Assembly: GCF_003261575.2 (NCBI RefSeq)
Contig: NZ_CP036175.1
Coordinates: 5,518,001 to 5,582,000, forward strand
Length of the DNA stretch: 64,000 bases
Reading direction: 5' to 3'
Source of the DNA: Klebsiella huaxiensis
Lineage (GTDB): Bacteria > Pseudomonadota > Gammaproteobacteria > Enterobacterales > Enterobacteriaceae
This document shows, in pieces, positions 1-12,944 of this stretch. Each line of letters begins with the position of its first letter. Positions within the stretch are counted from its first letter, which is position 1. The notes under the pieces are model-generated. The model saw nothing but the letters and a program-made list of their open reading frames with translations. It made no database searches and was not told the DNA's origin. A program made the position numbers and the translations under genes.

Positions 1-1535
<1,535 letters not shown>

Positions 1536-2600
1536 ATGAGTAAAGTACAAACCATCACCCGCGAATCATGGATCCTGAACACCTTCCCTGAGTGGGGTAG
1601 CTGGCTGAATGAAGAAATTGAACAAGAGCAGGTTGCACCAGGTACCTTTGCCATGTGGTGGTTGGGTTGTACGGGCATCTGGCTGAAATCAGAAGGCGGG
1701 GCCAATATCTGTGTCGATTTCTGGTGCGGTACGGGCAAACAAAGCCATGGCAATCCGCTGATGAAAACAGGCCATCAGATGCAGCGCATGGCAGGCGTCA
1801 AGAAACTCCAGCCAAATCTGCGCACCACCCCGTTCGTACTCGATCCGTTCGCTATTCGCCAGATTGACGCCGTTCTGTCTACGCACGATCACAACGATCA
1901 TATCGACGTTAACGTTGCCGCCGCGGTGATGCAGAATTGCGCCGATAACGTACCCTTTATCGGCCCGCAAACTTGTGTTGATCTGTGGATCGGCTGGGGC
2001 GTGCCGAAAGAGCGCTGCATCGTGATGAAACCTGGCGATGTGGTAAGAGTGAAGGACGTTGAAATTCACGCGCTTGACGCCTTTGACCGTACCGCACTGA
2101 TTACCCTACCAGCGGAGCAAAAAGCGGCGGGCGTGCTGCCAGATGGAATGGATCAGCGTGCGGTGAACTACCTGTTCAAAACGCCGGGCGGCAACCTGTA
2201 TCACAGCGGTGATTCACACTATTCCAACTACTACGCTAAGCACGGAAATGAACATCAAATTGACGTCGCGCTGGGTTCCTACGGCGAGAACCCGCGCGGT
2301 ATTACCGACAAAATGACCAGCGCCGATATCCTGCGTATGGCCGAGTCGCTAAATACCAAGGTGGTTATTCCGTTCCATCATGATATCTGGTCAAACTTCC
2401 AGGCCGATCCACAAGAAATCCGCGTTCTATGGGAAATGAAAAAAGACCGGCTGAAATATGGCTTTAAGCCTTTCATCTGGCAGGTTGGCGGGAAATTCAC
2501 CTGGCCGCTGGATAAAGACAACTTCGAATACCACTACCCGCGCGGATTCGATGACTGCTTCACCATGGAACCGGACCTGCCTTTCAAGTCCTTCCTGTAA
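1536..2600 (+). CDS. ulaG: L-ascorbate-6-phosphate lactonase UlaG
   Basis: Cytoplasmic metal-dependent hydrolase that opens the lactone ring of L-ascorbate-6-phosphate to 3-keto-L-gulonate-6-phosphate, the first step after uptake by the UlaABC transporter. The 354-residue protein has the metallo-beta-lactamase-type metal motif THDHNDHID near residue 115 and further His/Asp ligands ([11 protein letters not shown] near 228, FHHD near 290). An upstream in-frame GTG at 1521 was rejected because a GAGGGA ribosome-binding site directly precedes the ATG at 1536 and the resulting [12 protein letters not shown] matches the family start. It is divergent from ulaA and presumably repressed by UlaR. Confidence 0.96.
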   Translation: MSKVQTITRESWILNTFPEWGSWLNEEIEQEQVAPGTFAMWWLGCTGIWLKSEGGANICVDFWCGTGKQSHGNPLMKTGHQMQRMAGVKKLQPNLRTTPFVLDPFAIRQIDAVLSTHDHNDHIDVNVAAAVMQNCADNVPFIGPQTCVDLWIGWGVPKERCIVMKPGDVVRVKDVEIHALDAFDRTALITLPAEQKAAGVLPDGMDQRAVNYLFKTPGGNLYHSGDSHYSNYYAKHGNEHQIDVALGSYGENPRGITDKMTSADILRMAESLNTKVVIPFHHDIWSNFQADPQEIRVLWEMKKDRLKYGFKPFIWQVGGKFTWPLDKDNFEYHYPRGFDDCFTMEPDLPFKSFL

Positions 2601-2606
2601 GACTTC

Positions 2607-2640
2607 TCCGGCGAGCGGTAATCGTTGACCGCTCGCCGGA
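2607..2640 (+). terminator. stem-loop after ulaG
   Basis: A perfect 13-bp stem (TCCGGCGAGCGGT, 2607-2619, with its complement at 2628-2640) with an 8-base loop lies 7 bases after the ulaG stop. No long T run follows, so it may stabilise the mRNA 3' end or terminate weakly between ulaG and ulaR. Confidence 0.6.
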
Positions 2641-2718
2641 AATTATCCCCGTCGGCATTAGTATTTTCACCTGATTTCAAATATCATCTTTGCTTATCAC
2701 TTTTAATCGGATTTGCTC

Positions 2719-3474
2719 ATGACGGAAGCGCAAAGACATCAAATTTTACTGGATTTGCTGGCACAAACGGGATTTGTCACCGTGGAGCAGGTGATTTCCC
2801 GGCTGGGAATTTCTCCGGCGACGGCACGACGCGATATCAATAAACTCGACGAAAGCGGCAAGCTGAAAAAAGTTCGCAATGGCGCAGAAGCCATCAGTGA
2901 ACAGCGACCACGCTGGTCACCGATGAACATTCATCAGGCGCAAAACCACGATGAGAAGGTACGGATTGCGCGTGCGGCTTCGCAGTTGGTAAATCCTGGC
3001 GAAAGTATCGTCATTAACTGTGGCTCGACCGCCTTCCTGCTTGGACAGGAGCTGTGCGGTAAACCCGTACAGATCATTACTAACTATCTGCCGCTGGCCA
3101 ATTACCTGATCGATCAGGAACACGACAGCGTCATCATTATGGGCGGGCAGTATAACCGCAGCCACTCTATCACCCTGAGCCCGCAGGGTAGCGAGAACAG
3201 CCTGTACGCCGGGCACTGGATGTTCACCAGCGGCAAAGGGCTGACCGCCGAAGGGCTGTATAAAACCGACATGCTGACGGCAATGGCGGAGCAAAAAATG
3301 CTTAACGTCGTCGGTAAACTCGCGGTGCTGGTCGATAGCAGTAAAGTTGGCGAACGCGCCGGGATGCTGTTCAGCCAGGCCGGACAAATCGACCTGGTGA
3401 TTACCGGAAAGCAAGCGGATGAAGCGATCCTCAAGCAGCTTGAGGATCAGGGCGTTCAGGTTATTCGCGTTTAA
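2719..3474 (+). CDS. ulaR: ascorbate utilisation repressor UlaR (DeoR family)
   Basis: DeoR-family transcriptional repressor of the ula regulon; in E. coli L-ascorbate-6-phosphate releases it from its operators. The 251-residue protein has the N-terminal DeoR helix-turn-helix (residues about 5-57, including [19 protein letters not shown]) followed by the sugar-phosphate sensor domain with its conserved GSTAFLLG segment near residue 97. The ATG at 2719 was chosen because [11 protein letters not shown] is the family start; a TTG two codons upstream is unlikely. The gene lies 118 bp after ulaG and overlaps yjfP tail to tail by 4 bp. Confidence 0.95.
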   Translation: MTEAQRHQILLDLLAQTGFVTVEQVISRLGISPATARRDINKLDESGKLKKVRNGAEAISEQRPRWSPMNIHQAQNHDEKVRIARAASQLVNPGESIVINCGSTAFLLGQELCGKPVQIITNYLPLANYLIDQEHDSVIIMGGQYNRSHSITLSPQGSENSLYAGHWMFTSGKGLTAEGLYKTDMLTAMAEQKMLNVVGKLAVLVDSSKVGERAGMLFSQAGQIDLVITGKQADEAILKQLEDQGVQVIRV

Positions 3475-4187
3475 AGGTGACGCTGAAAGAACGCCACCGT
3501 CGCCGCTAATGCCTCAGGTGTAATGCGGTGACGGACGCCTTTCTGCCAGATACAAGTCAAATTGTCGGCCAGGTCGCTTTGCTGCAATGAGCGCTGAAGG
3601 CGGAACGTTTCTCCTGGTGGTACGACATCATCTTCGTCACCGTGCCAAAGCAACAGCGGTCGGCTGGCAAGCTTCGCCAACTGCTGGCTGACGTCCCACT
3701 CCACCAGCGATTCAGCACAAAATGAAGGGGAAGGGAAAAGCGTCTGTGAGAGCGAACTGAAGTAGCCTGACCCCATCAGGCAGGCCACGCTTTTCAGCTC
3801 TGGATGCTGGGTCATCATCCCCAGCGCCGTCATTCCGCCCATCGATGCTCCGGCAACCGCCAGCCGGTCATCGGCAATCCATCCCTCAGCGCGAATAGCG
3901 TTCTGCAATGCCGGAAATTCAGCAAAATTCTGCACCAGAATCGGCCAGAAGCGCTGCATCCGCCCTTGCTCGTCTCCCTGGTAACGCGCACCGTGTTCTG
4001 CCGCATCAGGCATAATGACCCGAAACCCCGCCTCCGCCAGCGCAACGGCAAAATAACTGTAGACCCGCTTAGAAGAGGTAAATCCATGATAAAAGACGAT
4101 ACAAGGCAACGGAGTATCCGCAGCGCCCTGCGGGTACGCGTGAAGAACCTCCCCACCCGCAAGGTTACGCATTTCTAGTGCAATCAT
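3471..4187 (-). CDS. yjfP: YjfP-like alpha/beta-hydrolase esterase
   Basis: Serine hydrolase of the alpha/beta fold; E. coli YjfP is a carboxylesterase acting on short acyl chains, with no clear physiological substrate. In the 238-residue protein, YHGFTSS (residues about 33-39) is the oxyanion region, GASMGGM (near residue 113) is the nucleophile elbow with the catalytic serine, and [12 protein letters not shown] and [11 protein letters not shown] supply the acid and the histidine. It is about ten residues shorter than the E. coli protein. AGGAGA lies just upstream of the ATG. It is convergent with ulaR and overlaps its stop codon. Confidence 0.92.
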   Translation of the reverse strand: MIALEMRNLAGGEVLHAYPQGAADTPLPCIVFYHGFTSSKRVYSYFAVALAEAGFRVIMPDAAEHGARYQGDEQGRMQRFWPILVQNFAEFPALQNAIRAEGWIADDRLAVAGASMGGMTALGMMTQHPELKSVACLMGSGYFSSLSQTLFPSPSFCAESLVEWDVSQQLAKLASRPLLLWHGDEDDVVPPGETFRLQRSLQQSDLADNLTCIWQKGVRHRITPEALAATVAFFQRHL

Positions 4188-4389
4188 TTACCGTCTCCTT
4201 TCTCTATAGTGATGTGGTGTTATGTTATTACTCAAGTCTCTCGTTCGCACATGATTCATAATCTTGAGAACCAGATTACGCTTTCACGATATTTTCATTC
4301 GAAAATCGCGTACGGGATAACAATTTGGGAACATTCCCCGGAAATGACATTCAGGCTACCACTACACTATGACTATCAGGAAACGAGAT

Positions 4390-4698
4390 ATGGTTATGCG
4401 TAGGTTTACACCATGGTTACTGGCTATCGCCTTAACCGGCTGTAGCGCCCTGCAAGGGACACCAAAGGCGCCACCGCCAGCAACCGACCATCCGCAGGAG
4501 ATCCAGCGTAATCAGGCGACGGATCTACAGAAAATGGGGACGGTGAGCGTATTAATGTACGGCTCGCCGATGGATGTTGAAGCTGCGCTCAAGACCAAAG
4601 CAGAAGCGGCTAAAGCGGATTACTACGTCATCATTATGATTGATGACACCATGGTTCCCGGCCAGTGGTACTCGCAGGCGATTTTGTACCGTAAATAG
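4390..4698 (+). CDS. bsmA: biofilm/peroxide stress lipoprotein BsmA (DUF1471)
   Basis: Small lipoprotein of the DUF1471 (YhcN) family; in E. coli BsmA/YjfO is linked to biofilm formation and resistance to acid and peroxide. The N-terminus is a lipoprotein signal ending in the lipobox LTGC, so the mature protein is probably anchored in a membrane facing the periplasm. The C-terminal half, with KADYYVIIMIDDTMV and GQWYSQAILYRK, is the DUF1471 fold. AGGAAACGAG at 4378-4387 favours the ATG at 4390 (MVMRRF); the in-frame ATG at 4369 lacks a good ribosome-binding site but would give the often-annotated 109-residue form. It precedes the related yjfN. Confidence 0.85.
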   Translation: MVMRRFTPWLLAIALTGCSALQGTPKAPPPATDHPQEIQRNQATDLQKMGTVSVLMYGSPMDVEAALKTKAEAAKADYYVIIMIDDTMVPGQWYSQAILYRK

Positions 4699-4835
4699 CG
4701 GTCAATCTTTAAGCCAGCTTTACACTGCTTTGCATCCATTCACGTTTTCCTGTGCATAATAACGTTCGGCCAGCTGTAACCTGGCAGAACGTTAGCAACG
4801 GACTGCCCTCGGGACTATGTGAAATGGAGCTGACG

Positions 4836-5111
4836 ATGAAACGAACTTTTACCCTACCCAACCTGATGTTGACCTCGGTCACGGCCAATACTTCTGCGCA
4901 GTCAGCGGAGTTTGCCAGCGCCGATTGCGTAACCGGCCTGAATGAAATTGGCCTGATTTGCGTTAACAACATTTCAGGCAGCCAGCAGGATGTCGAACAT
5001 GCCATCGCCATGCAGGCTGATGAGCAGGGCGCATCCTGGTATCGCATTGTTCAAATGTACGAAGAACAGCAGCCGGATAACTGGCGGGTACAGGCCATTC
5101 TCTATGCCTGA
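4836..5111 (+). CDS. yjfN: periplasmic stress protein YjfN (DUF1471)
   Basis: A 91-residue secreted DUF1471 protein; recent work on E. coli YjfN describes it as a stress-induced activator of the periplasmic protease DegP. The start MKRTFTLPNLMLTSVTANTSAQSAE looks like a short Sec signal cleaved near the AQSAE segment. The body, from SAEFASADCVTGLNEIGL to RVQAILYA, is nearly identical to the E. coli protein. A longer frame from 4752 was rejected because the ATG at 4836 matches the family start and length. Its end overlaps the 3' end of aidB by 10 bp on the opposite strand. Confidence 0.88.
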   Translation: MKRTFTLPNLMLTSVTANTSAQSAEFASADCVTGLNEIGLICVNNISGSQQDVEHAIAMQADEQGASWYRIVQMYEEQQPDNWRVQAILYA

Positions 5112-6739
5112 GGTGCCTGGCGTCCACGCCCCATCGCCCGTAAGAGCAGATCGTCCAGCGTCTGCGCATCCAGACGCATACCGCCGCGCGTATCGAGCAT
5201 CATCCGACACCAGGCTTCAGCCAATGGCGGTGAAGCGAAGCGTAATACCTGCGCGCCTGTGCCCAGCATATAGACCAGCCGGGTAATTTCCCGCCCTTGT
5301 TCTTCCAGAGGCTGCCGTAGCCACTGCTGCAGCTGACGCCATGAGCGATCGAAATGACGATTCTGCCCTTTCACTTCCGCACATTCCGCCGCCAGAAGCT
5401 CTAGCGCCGCCGGTTGCTTCATCAGAACCCGCATCACGTCCAGACACATTATATTGCCCGAACCTTCCCAGATACTGTTGACCGGCATTTCGCGGTACAG
5501 ACGCGGTAGTTCGCTCTCTTCGCAATAGCCTGAGCCTCCCAGAACCTCCATGGCTTCGGCAACAAACGGCATCCCGGATTTGCAGATAGCAAATTTCGCC
5601 GCAGGAGTGAACAACCTTGCCCAACGCGCTTCCTGCTCATCGTCACGCCGGTCCCAGGCGCGCGCCAGCCGGAACAAAAAGGCAGTTTGCCCTTCAAGCC
5701 TCAGCGCCATTTGCCCCAGCACCTGACGCATCATCGGCTGATCGACCAAATTCTTACCAAACGCCTGGCGCTGCAAGGCGTGGTAAAGCGCCACCGAATA
5801 AGCCCGGCGCATCAGCGCGTGGCTGCCCAATGCACAGTCAAAGCGGGTCAGGCCACCCATTTTGAGGATTTGCCGGACGCCATCACCCTCTTCTCCTATC
5901 AGCCATCCGCAAGCATCGAAGAATTCAGCTTCACTACTGGCGTTGGATCGATTACCCAATTTCTCTTTCAGTCTTTCCAGGCGAATACCGTTACGCTGAC
6001 CGTCCGGCAACAAGCGGGGGACAAAAAAGCAGGAGAGACCCGCAGGTGCCTGAGCCAGCACCAGGTGCGCATCGCTTTGCGGTACCGAGAAAAACCATTT
6101 ATGCCCAACGAGATGATAAAAACCTTCGGCAGTTTTCTCCGCCCGCGTTGTGTTACTCAGGACATCAGACCCACCCTGCTTTTCTGTCATTCCCATCCCG
6201 ATAAGCAGTCCGCGCTTCTGATTACCCGGCACAAGATGCGGATCGTAACGATCGCTTAATAGCGGTGATAACCAGTCGCTAAATGGTTTGGGTAATGAAC
6301 GCTGTAGCAATGGAATCGCAGCAAAAGTCATTGTGGTGGGGCACAGAGTCCCCGCCTCTACCTGTGCATGCAACATAAAACGGGCAGCGCGAGCGACAAA
6401 AGCGCCTTCGCGAGCATCCTCCTGCCAGGCAAGATTATGCACCCGGTTAGCACACAGACCCTGCATCAGTAAATGCCAGGCGGGATGGAAACGCACATCA
6501 TCAATACGCGATCCCGTCGCGTCATAGCGCAATAGTTCCGGTGGGTTGCTGTTAGCCAGGCGCCCTAGCTCCAGCGATTCAGCCGTCCCCAGCTGTTGGC
6601 CAATGCTCGCCAGCAGATCGCCATCCCAGCCAGCGCCTTCGCGCACGGTGGCCTCACGTAGGGCAATATCAGACAGGAACAAGTTGCTATTACATAACGG
6701 CGTAGGTTGGTTAAATACGGTATGAGTTTGCCAGTGCAT
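5102..6739 (-). CDS. aidB: adaptive-response acyl-CoA dehydrogenase-like protein AidB
   Basis: AidB is an FAD protein of the acyl-CoA dehydrogenase superfamily, induced in the Ada response to alkylation damage; it binds DNA and is thought to protect it or inactivate alkylating agents. The 545-residue protein reads through the ACAD domains (GMGMTEKQGGSD near residue 180, GHKWFFSVPQSDAHL, GGSGYCEESELPRLYREMPV near 418, NSIWEGSGNIM) and a C-terminal AidB-specific helical domain. The start is the ATG at 6739 (MHWQTHTVFNQP), preceded by a GGAGG-type site; a 38-residue upstream extension was rejected. In E. coli expression depends on methylated Ada, Lrp and RpoS. Confidence 0.95.
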   Translation of the reverse strand: MHWQTHTVFNQPTPLCNSNLFLSDIALREATVREGAGWDGDLLASIGQQLGTAESLELGRLANSNPPELLRYDATGSRIDDVRFHPAWHLLMQGLCANRVHNLAWQEDAREGAFVARAARFMLHAQVEAGTLCPTTMTFAAIPLLQRSLPKPFSDWLSPLLSDRYDPHLVPGNQKRGLLIGMGMTEKQGGSDVLSNTTRAEKTAEGFYHLVGHKWFFSVPQSDAHLVLAQAPAGLSCFFVPRLLPDGQRNGIRLERLKEKLGNRSNASSEAEFFDACGWLIGEEGDGVRQILKMGGLTRFDCALGSHALMRRAYSVALYHALQRQAFGKNLVDQPMMRQVLGQMALRLEGQTAFLFRLARAWDRRDDEQEARWARLFTPAAKFAICKSGMPFVAEAMEVLGGSGYCEESELPRLYREMPVNSIWEGSGNIMCLDVMRVLMKQPAALELLAAECAEVKGQNRHFDRSWRQLQQWLRQPLEEQGREITRLVYMLGTGAQVLRFASPPLAEAWCRMMLDTRGGMRLDAQTLDDLLLRAMGRGRQAPQA

Positions 6740-6844
6740 TGTGTTTCCCTCCGTCAATGGCTCTACCCATAAGTATGGACAACGGCGCACTTTCCGTCGC
6801 AGAACTCTGCTATAAAGTTCTCTCACAATCAGAAAGGGAATTTC

Positions 6845-7207
6845 ATGATTCATTTAATTATTGAAGACCGGGAAAACACACTGAACTATATTGCGCTTAT
6901 CCGCCGCCATCTTCCCCATCTTGCGATTAACGCCATCAAACAGAATCTGAAAACTTCAGGTTACGTCACTTCATTTGATGAAGACAAAATCTGCGATGAC
7001 ATTCTGGAAGAGCAGAATCCCATTGGAAATTTTCTCAATCTCATCAAAGTGTTAAAAAACAGTGGCGCGCAGCTTAAGTTCATCGAACAAACGGATGATG
7101 AACAGGGAGATGAATTGCCCTTGAGCCAATTGTTGGGCTATGTGGAAAGAGGGCTGGAAATTGCCCGACAAATAGAACAAGAAGATGAACGAGCGAGAAG
7201 AAGATAA
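6845..7207 (+). CDS. unrecognised 120-residue cytoplasmic protein
   Basis: I do not recognise this family. The predicted 120-residue protein is soluble, acidic in the middle and strongly charged at the C-terminus (EQEDERARRR). It has no signal peptide, cysteine pair or membrane segment. It begins MIHLIIEDRENTLNYIALIRRHLP, and AAAGGGAA sits 7-8 bases before the ATG, so translation is plausible. It lies between aidB and rlmB, where E. coli carries the yjfI-yjfJ-yjfK-yjfL-yjfM-yjfC genes. Its stop codon is built into a stem-loop shared with the rlmB 3' end. No function is inferred. Confidence 0.72.
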   Translation: MIHLIIEDRENTLNYIALIRRHLPHLAINAIKQNLKTSGYVTSFDEDKICDDILEEQNPIGNFLNLIKVLKNSGAQLKFIEQTDDEQGDELPLSQLLGYVERGLEIARQIEQEDERARRR

Positions 7208-7229
7208 GCCATTCAAACGAATGGCTTAT
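7204..7229. terminator. bidirectional stem-loop between convergent genes
   Basis: The perfect 11-bp stem ATAAGCCATTC (7204-7214) pairs with 7219-7229 across a 4-base loop. It includes the stop codon of the 120-residue gene and lies 14 bases beyond the rlmB stop. A strong T run is missing on both strands, so termination efficiency is uncertain. Confidence 0.55.
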
Positions 7230-7242
7230 TCAGGCAAACAGA

Positions 7243-7974
7243 TTAGCTGCGCTGACGCACCGCTTCAAACAGACAAATCCCGGTAGCAACGGAAACGTTC
7301 AGCGACGAAACGCTACCGGCCATCGGAATACTGATTAACTCATCGCAGTGTTCGCGGGTCAGACGGCGCATACCTTCGCCTTCCGCTCCCATCACCAGCG
7401 CCATCGGACCGATCATCTTGCTCTGGAACAAAGTGTGGTCGGCTTCGCCAGCGGTACCCACGATCCAGACGTTCTCTTCCTGCAACAGTCGCATGGTACG
7501 CGCGAGGTTAGTAACGCGGATAAGCGGAACATTTTCTGCCGCCCCGCAGGCGACTTTTTTCGCCGTCGCATTGAGCTGCGCGGAGCGATCTCTCGGCACA
7601 ATCACTGCGTGCACGCCAGCGGCATCGGCACTACGTAAGCAGGCGCCGAGGTTATGTGGATCGGTCACACCGTCGAGGATCAAGAAGAACGGCTGATCGA
7701 GAGAGGCGATCAGATCCGGCAGATCGTTCTCCTGATACTGGCGCCCTGGCTTCACGCGAGCAATAATCCCCTGATGAACAGCACCTTCGCTTTTCTCATC
7801 AAGATACTGGCGGTTGGCGACCTGAATCACCACTCCCTGAGCCTCCAGGGCATGGATCAGCGGCAGCAAGCGCTTATCCTCACGGCCTTTCAGAATAAAG
7901 ACTTCCTGAAAACGCTCAGGAGCGCGTTCCAGCAGTGCCTGCACCGCGTGGATGCCGTAAATCATTTCACTCAT
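7243..7974 (-). CDS. rlmB: 23S rRNA Gm2251 2'-O-methyltransferase RlmB
   Basis: SPOUT-family methyltransferase that adds a 2'-O-methyl group to G2251 in the peptidyl-transferase P loop of 23S rRNA, using S-adenosylmethionine. The 243-residue length equals the E. coli enzyme. An N-terminal rRNA-substrate domain (residues about 1-80) precedes the knotted SPOUT domain with [30 protein letters not shown] and the knot motif [15 protein letters not shown]. It lies 89 bp downstream of rnr on the same strand, as in the E. coli nsrR-rnr-rlmB operon. Confidence 0.96.
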   Translation of the reverse strand: MSEMIYGIHAVQALLERAPERFQEVFILKGREDKRLLPLIHALEAQGVVIQVANRQYLDEKSEGAVHQGIIARVKPGRQYQENDLPDLIASLDQPFFLILDGVTDPHNLGACLRSADAAGVHAVIVPRDRSAQLNATAKKVACGAAENVPLIRVTNLARTMRLLQEENVWIVGTAGEADHTLFQSKMIGPMALVMGAEGEGMRRLTREHCDELISIPMAGSVSSLNVSVATGICLFEAVRQRS

Positions 7975-8063
7975 TTATGTACTCGTTTTAGGTTCTGTTA
8001 GCCGTTCCCTTCACCCAGACGTTCTCCGCTACATTAGACGGAATCAGGATGAAGGGAATCCAA

Positions 8064-10511
8064 TCACTCAGCGATTTTCTTTTTCGCCGCGCGCTTGGCT
8101 TTGGTCGCCGCAGCGATTTTTTGGGTTTTCACCGACGGTTTCTTCGCTTTTTTCTCGCCTTTTGGCTGAGCAGCCTTCGGTTGAGATTTGCCTTTCTCTT
8201 TGCGGAATGCGCTATCTGGCTCAAAGTTCACTTGCTTTCCCGCCTGACGACGACGCCCGGAGGATTTGCCTGCGGCACCCTTTTTCGCCTTCTCACGCTC
8301 GGTTTTACCCACGTTGCGCGGAGCGCGCTCGCTGGAGATAAGCGAGAAGTCAATCTTACGCTCGTCCATGTTGACCGCTTCAACCCGCACTTCTACGCGA
8401 TCGCCCAGACGATAAGTCTGACCGCCGGATTCACCGATCAGACGCTGTCCAACCTGATCGAAGCGGTAGTAGTCGTTATCGAGCGAAGAAACGTGCACCA
8501 GACCATCAATAAACAGTTCATCAAGACGAACGAAGAAACCAAATCCGGTCACGCTGGCGATCACGCCTTTGAAGACATTACCGACCTGATCCAACATGAA
8601 ATCACACTTCAGCCAGTCCGATACATCGCGCGTCGCTTCATCAGCACGGCGTTCGGTCATCGAACAGTGTGCTCCCAGCTGCAGCATCTCTTCCATGCTG
8701 TAGTGCCAACCGCCGGTCTCGGTGCTATTACCTTTATGTCCCTGCTCTTTCGCCAGCAGATACTTGATAGCACGATGCAGCGACAGATCCGGGTAGCGAC
8801 GAATCGGTGAAGTGAAGTGAGCGTAAGATTGCAGCGCGAGGCCAAAGTGACCGCGATTTTCCGGGTCGTACACCGCCTGTTTCATCGACCGCAGCAGCAT
8901 GGTTTGCAGCATTTCCGCATCTGGTCGATCGGCGATCGACGTCAGCAGTTCGGCATAATCACGCGGCTCTGGCTTATTACCTCCAGGCAGCTCAAGTCCA
9001 AGCTCAGCCAGAACTGAACGGAATGCGGTGATCGCCTCCGTGCTTGGCTTGTCGTGAATACGGAACAGCGCCGGTTCTTCAGCTTTCTCCACAAAGCGCG
9101 CAGCGGAAATGTTCGCCAGAATCATGCACTCTTCAATCAGCTTATGGGCGTCGTTACGCTGAGTCTGTTCAATGCGCTCAATGCGACGTTCAGCATTGAA
9201 GATGAATTTAGCTTCTTCACTCTCAAATGAGATACCGCCGCGCTCTTCACGAGCGACATCCAGCACCTTGTAGAGGTTATGAAGCTCTTCAATATGCTTA
9301 ACCAGCGGCGCATACTGCTCACGCAGGTCCTGATCGCCCTGCAGCATATGCCAGACCTTGGTGTAGGTCAGGCGAGCATGGGAACTCATCACCGCTTCGT
9401 AGAATTTGAAGCCGGTCAGACGCCCTTTTGATGAAATCGTCATCTCGCAAACCATACAGAGTCTGTCGACCTGAGGATTCAGCGAGCACAGACCGTTGGA
9501 GAGCACTTCCGGCAGCATCGGGACGACCTGAGATGGGAAGTAGACTGAGGTACCACGGCTGCGTGCTTCACCATCCAGCGGCGTGCCGGGGCGCACGTAG
9601 TAGCTCACATCGGCAATGGCCACCCACAGACGCCAGCCGCCGCCGCGTTTCTTCTCGCAGTATACGGCGTCATCAAAGTCGCGAGCATCTTCGCCATCAA
9701 TGGTGACCAGCGGCAGATTACGTAAATCAACACGTCCTGCCTTCGCCTCTTCCGGCACCTGTTCTTTCAGACTTGAAACCTGTTTTTCCACCTCAGGTGG
9801 CCAGACATGGGGGATTTCATGGGTACGCAGGGCCATATCGACCGCCATTCCAGTTCCCATGTTATCGCCCAGCACTTCGACGATTTTACCCACCGCTTTG
9901 GTGCGGCGGGTTGGGCGCTGGGTGAGCTCAACCACGACCACAAACCCCATGCGCGCGCCCATAATCTCTTCTGGCGGGATCAGGATGTCGAAGCTTAAGC
10001 GACTGTCATCGGGAACGACAAAGCCCACACCCGCCTCGGTAAAGTAGCGGCCAACGATCTGCCCTATTTTTGGTACCAGGACACGAACGATACGAGCTTC
10101 CCGGCGGCCTTTACGGTCCGCACCCAGAGGCTGCGCCAGCACCTGATCGCCATGAATACAGGTTTTCATCTGTTCAGATGATAAATAAAGATCATCTTTA
10201 CGGCCTTCGACGCGCAGGAAGCCATAGCCATCGCGATGACCGATAACGATGCCTTTCAGCAGATCGAGACGCTCAGGCAGCGCATAGCACTGGCGGCGAG
10301 TGAAGACCAGTTGACCATCACGTTCCATTGCGCGCAGTCGACGGCGCAATGCTTCTTGTTGTTCTTCGCCTTCGATATTCAGCTCTATTGCCAGCTCATC
10401 ACGGCTGGCCGGTTTTTCGCGTTTTGCTAAATGATCGAGGATGAATTCCCGGCTTGGGATTGGATTGGCGTACTTTTCAGTTTCGCGGTCCAGGAAAGGA
10501 TCTTGTGACAT
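8064..10511 (-). CDS. rnr: exoribonuclease R (RNase R)
   Basis: 3'-to-5' exoribonuclease that degrades structured RNA, rRNA fragments and stalled messages (with SmpB/tmRNA), and is induced by cold shock. The 815-residue protein has an N-terminal helix-turn-helix, two cold-shock domains, the RNB catalytic core ([15 protein letters not shown] with its Mg-binding aspartates, near residue 270; [12 protein letters not shown]), an S1 domain ([22 protein letters not shown]) and a Lys/Ala-rich tail. The start is the ATG at 10511 ([13 protein letters not shown]); the frame extends 27 codons further upstream, but that part is not family-like. It follows nsrR by 37 bp. Confidence 0.97.
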   Translation of the reverse strand: MSQDPFLDRETEKYANPIPSREFILDHLAKREKPASRDELAIELNIEGEEQQEALRRRLRAMERDGQLVFTRRQCYALPERLDLLKGIVIGHRDGYGFLRVEGRKDDLYLSSEQMKTCIHGDQVLAQPLGADRKGRREARIVRVLVPKIGQIVGRYFTEAGVGFVVPDDSRLSFDILIPPEEIMGARMGFVVVVELTQRPTRRTKAVGKIVEVLGDNMGTGMAVDMALRTHEIPHVWPPEVEKQVSSLKEQVPEEAKAGRVDLRNLPLVTIDGEDARDFDDAVYCEKKRGGGWRLWVAIADVSYYVRPGTPLDGEARSRGTSVYFPSQVVPMLPEVLSNGLCSLNPQVDRLCMVCEMTISSKGRLTGFKFYEAVMSSHARLTYTKVWHMLQGDQDLREQYAPLVKHIEELHNLYKVLDVAREERGGISFESEEAKFIFNAERRIERIEQTQRNDAHKLIEECMILANISAARFVEKAEEPALFRIHDKPSTEAITAFRSVLAELGLELPGGNKPEPRDYAELLTSIADRPDAEMLQTMLLRSMKQAVYDPENRGHFGLALQSYAHFTSPIRRYPDLSLHRAIKYLLAKEQGHKGNSTETGGWHYSMEEMLQLGAHCSMTERRADEATRDVSDWLKCDFMLDQVGNVFKGVIASVTGFGFFVRLDELFIDGLVHVSSLDNDYYRFDQVGQRLIGESGGQTYRLGDRVEVRVEAVNMDERKIDFSLISSERAPRNVGKTEREKAKKGAAGKSSGRRRQAGKQVNFEPDSAFRKEKGKSQPKAAQPKGEKKAKKPSVKTQKIAAATKAKRAAKKKIAE

Positions 10512-10548
10512 GTCGGTTCCTCCGTTGTCATCTCCAGTGAAGTTTACG

Positions 10549-10974
10549 TCACTCCACCAGTAATAATTTATAAAGTGGTTGATTCTTTTCAACCAAATCG
10601 GCCAACGTGTAGTTGTCTAGTTCCTTAAGAAAACTTTGTGTGGCTTCTGCAAGCGCCTGCTTCAGGCGGCAGGCGGGCGTAATATGGCAAAATTCGCTGC
10701 TGCAATTGACCAACGATAACGGCTCCAAATCGCGGACAACATCGCCTACTCGAATCATGCTTGCCGGTTTGCCAAGGCGAATTCCGCCGTTCTTTCCCCG
10801 TACTGCCGTGACGTAGCCCACACGACTTAACTGATTGATTATTTTTACCATATGATTACGAGAGACACCGTAAACCTCCGTAACTTCGGAGATACTGGTC
10901 ATCCTTCCATCCGGCAGCGACGCCATATATATCAGCGCACGTAATCCGTAATCAGTGAAACTCGTTAACTGCAC
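10549..10974 (-). CDS. nsrR: nitric-oxide-sensing repressor NsrR
   Basis: Rrf2-family iron-sulphur repressor; nitric oxide damages its cluster and derepresses hmp, ytfE, hcp-hcr and similar detoxification genes. The 141-residue protein has the N-terminal winged helix (residues about 1-60) and the three cluster cysteines in [13 protein letters not shown] (around residues 91-102). The start is a GTG at 10974 giving [14 protein letters not shown], which matches the family; AGG lies 7 bases upstream. A TTG two codons earlier was rejected. It is the first gene of the nsrR-rnr-rlmB run. Confidence 0.96.
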   Translation of the reverse strand: MQLTSFTDYGLRALIYMASLPDGRMTSISEVTEVYGVSRNHMVKIINQLSRVGYVTAVRGKNGGIRLGKPASMIRVGDVVRDLEPLSLVNCSSEFCHITPACRLKQALAEATQSFLKELDNYTLADLVEKNQPLYKLLLVE

Positions 10975-11084
10975 AATCAACCTCAGGGAAAAGAAAAACG
11001 GGGTGTGTCGATAGACGTAATTACTATTGATGATAAACCAGCCAGCGCTCAGGCCGCTAATTTATTTAAATGGGGCGGGCGAAC

Positions 11085-11115
11085 AGTAAAAACAAGAGGC
11101 GCCTGAACGGCGCCC
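11085..11115 (-). terminator. purA intrinsic terminator
   Basis: Read on the minus strand, a GC-rich stem (GGGCGCC with GGCGCCT) around a 5-base loop is followed by TTGTTTTT. It lies just after the purA stop and before the nsrR promoter region. Confidence 0.75.
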
Positions 11116-11125
11116 CTGGGGATAA

Positions 11126-12427
<1,302 letters not shown>

Positions 12428-12526
12428 TCAAAATCACCGTTTGCTTAAAAATGGATTCTACCATCGCTTTTTCAGAGTTACAGCACTTTTTGCACTCAAA
12501 ACGCGGTAAATTCGGCTACTTTTCAC

Positions 12527-12724
12527 TCAGCCAATCGTTTTCCTCAACATGTAGTAGATGACGATGCCAGCGACCACAAGACCACCGCCAAAACGGCGCA
12601 ATAAATTATCCGGCAACTGACTCATCGTGGCGACCATTCGCCGCCATGCCCGTGGGTAAAGTAATGGCCCGAGTCCTTCAAGTACTAAAACCAGCGCCAG
12701 TGCCAACCAGATTGTTGAGTTCAT
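12527..12724 (-). CDS. yjeT: small inner-membrane protein YjeT (DUF2065)
   Basis: A 65-residue protein with two predicted membrane helices, residues about 4-24 and 46-62, separated by a basic loop (YPRAWRRMVATM). This is the DUF2065 pattern. Its function is unknown, but it is conserved between hflC and purA in enterobacteria. Here a peptide gene has been inserted between yjeT and hflC, which breaks the usual linkage. Confidence 0.9.
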   Translation of the reverse strand: MNSTIWLALALVLVLEGLGPLLYPRAWRRMVATMSQLPDNLLRRFGGGLVVAGIVIYYMLRKTIG

Positions 12725-12897
12725 TATTCACCTTTATATAAATATCGCGCTGTGTAGTACCAATGGTTTATCAATGTTGTGTTTACTCTCACTTCATATT
12801 GTCCGGTATTTCCTCTTTATTATGAACTTATTTAATGAAACAAAATTCATAACCCATTGTATTGCAGGTTATTTTTAAAATTGCAAGTATGCTAGCG

Positions 12898-12944
12898 CGT
12901 ATCAACTTTGGATACGAGCATAAAATAATTAGGATGATTATCAT
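12898..12944 (+). promoter_or_regulatory. leader of peptide gene: hairpin and Fur-like half-site over the ribosome-binding site
   Basis: The inverted repeat CGTATC-AACTTTG-GATACG (12898-12916) lies in the probable 5' untranslated leader. The ribosome-binding site AGGATGA at 12931-12937 overlaps TTAGGATGATTATCA (12930-12944). Its right half ATTATCA is a perfect Fur half-site, while the left half matches at 4 of 7 bases. Iron control is known for several class II microcins, but Fur binding here is only a suggestion. Confidence 0.35.

Noticed and set aside
4209..4403. 64-residue open frame between yjfP and bsmA
   Set aside because: It has no ribosome-binding site or family resemblance, and overlaps the bsmA start in a region expected to hold promoters.
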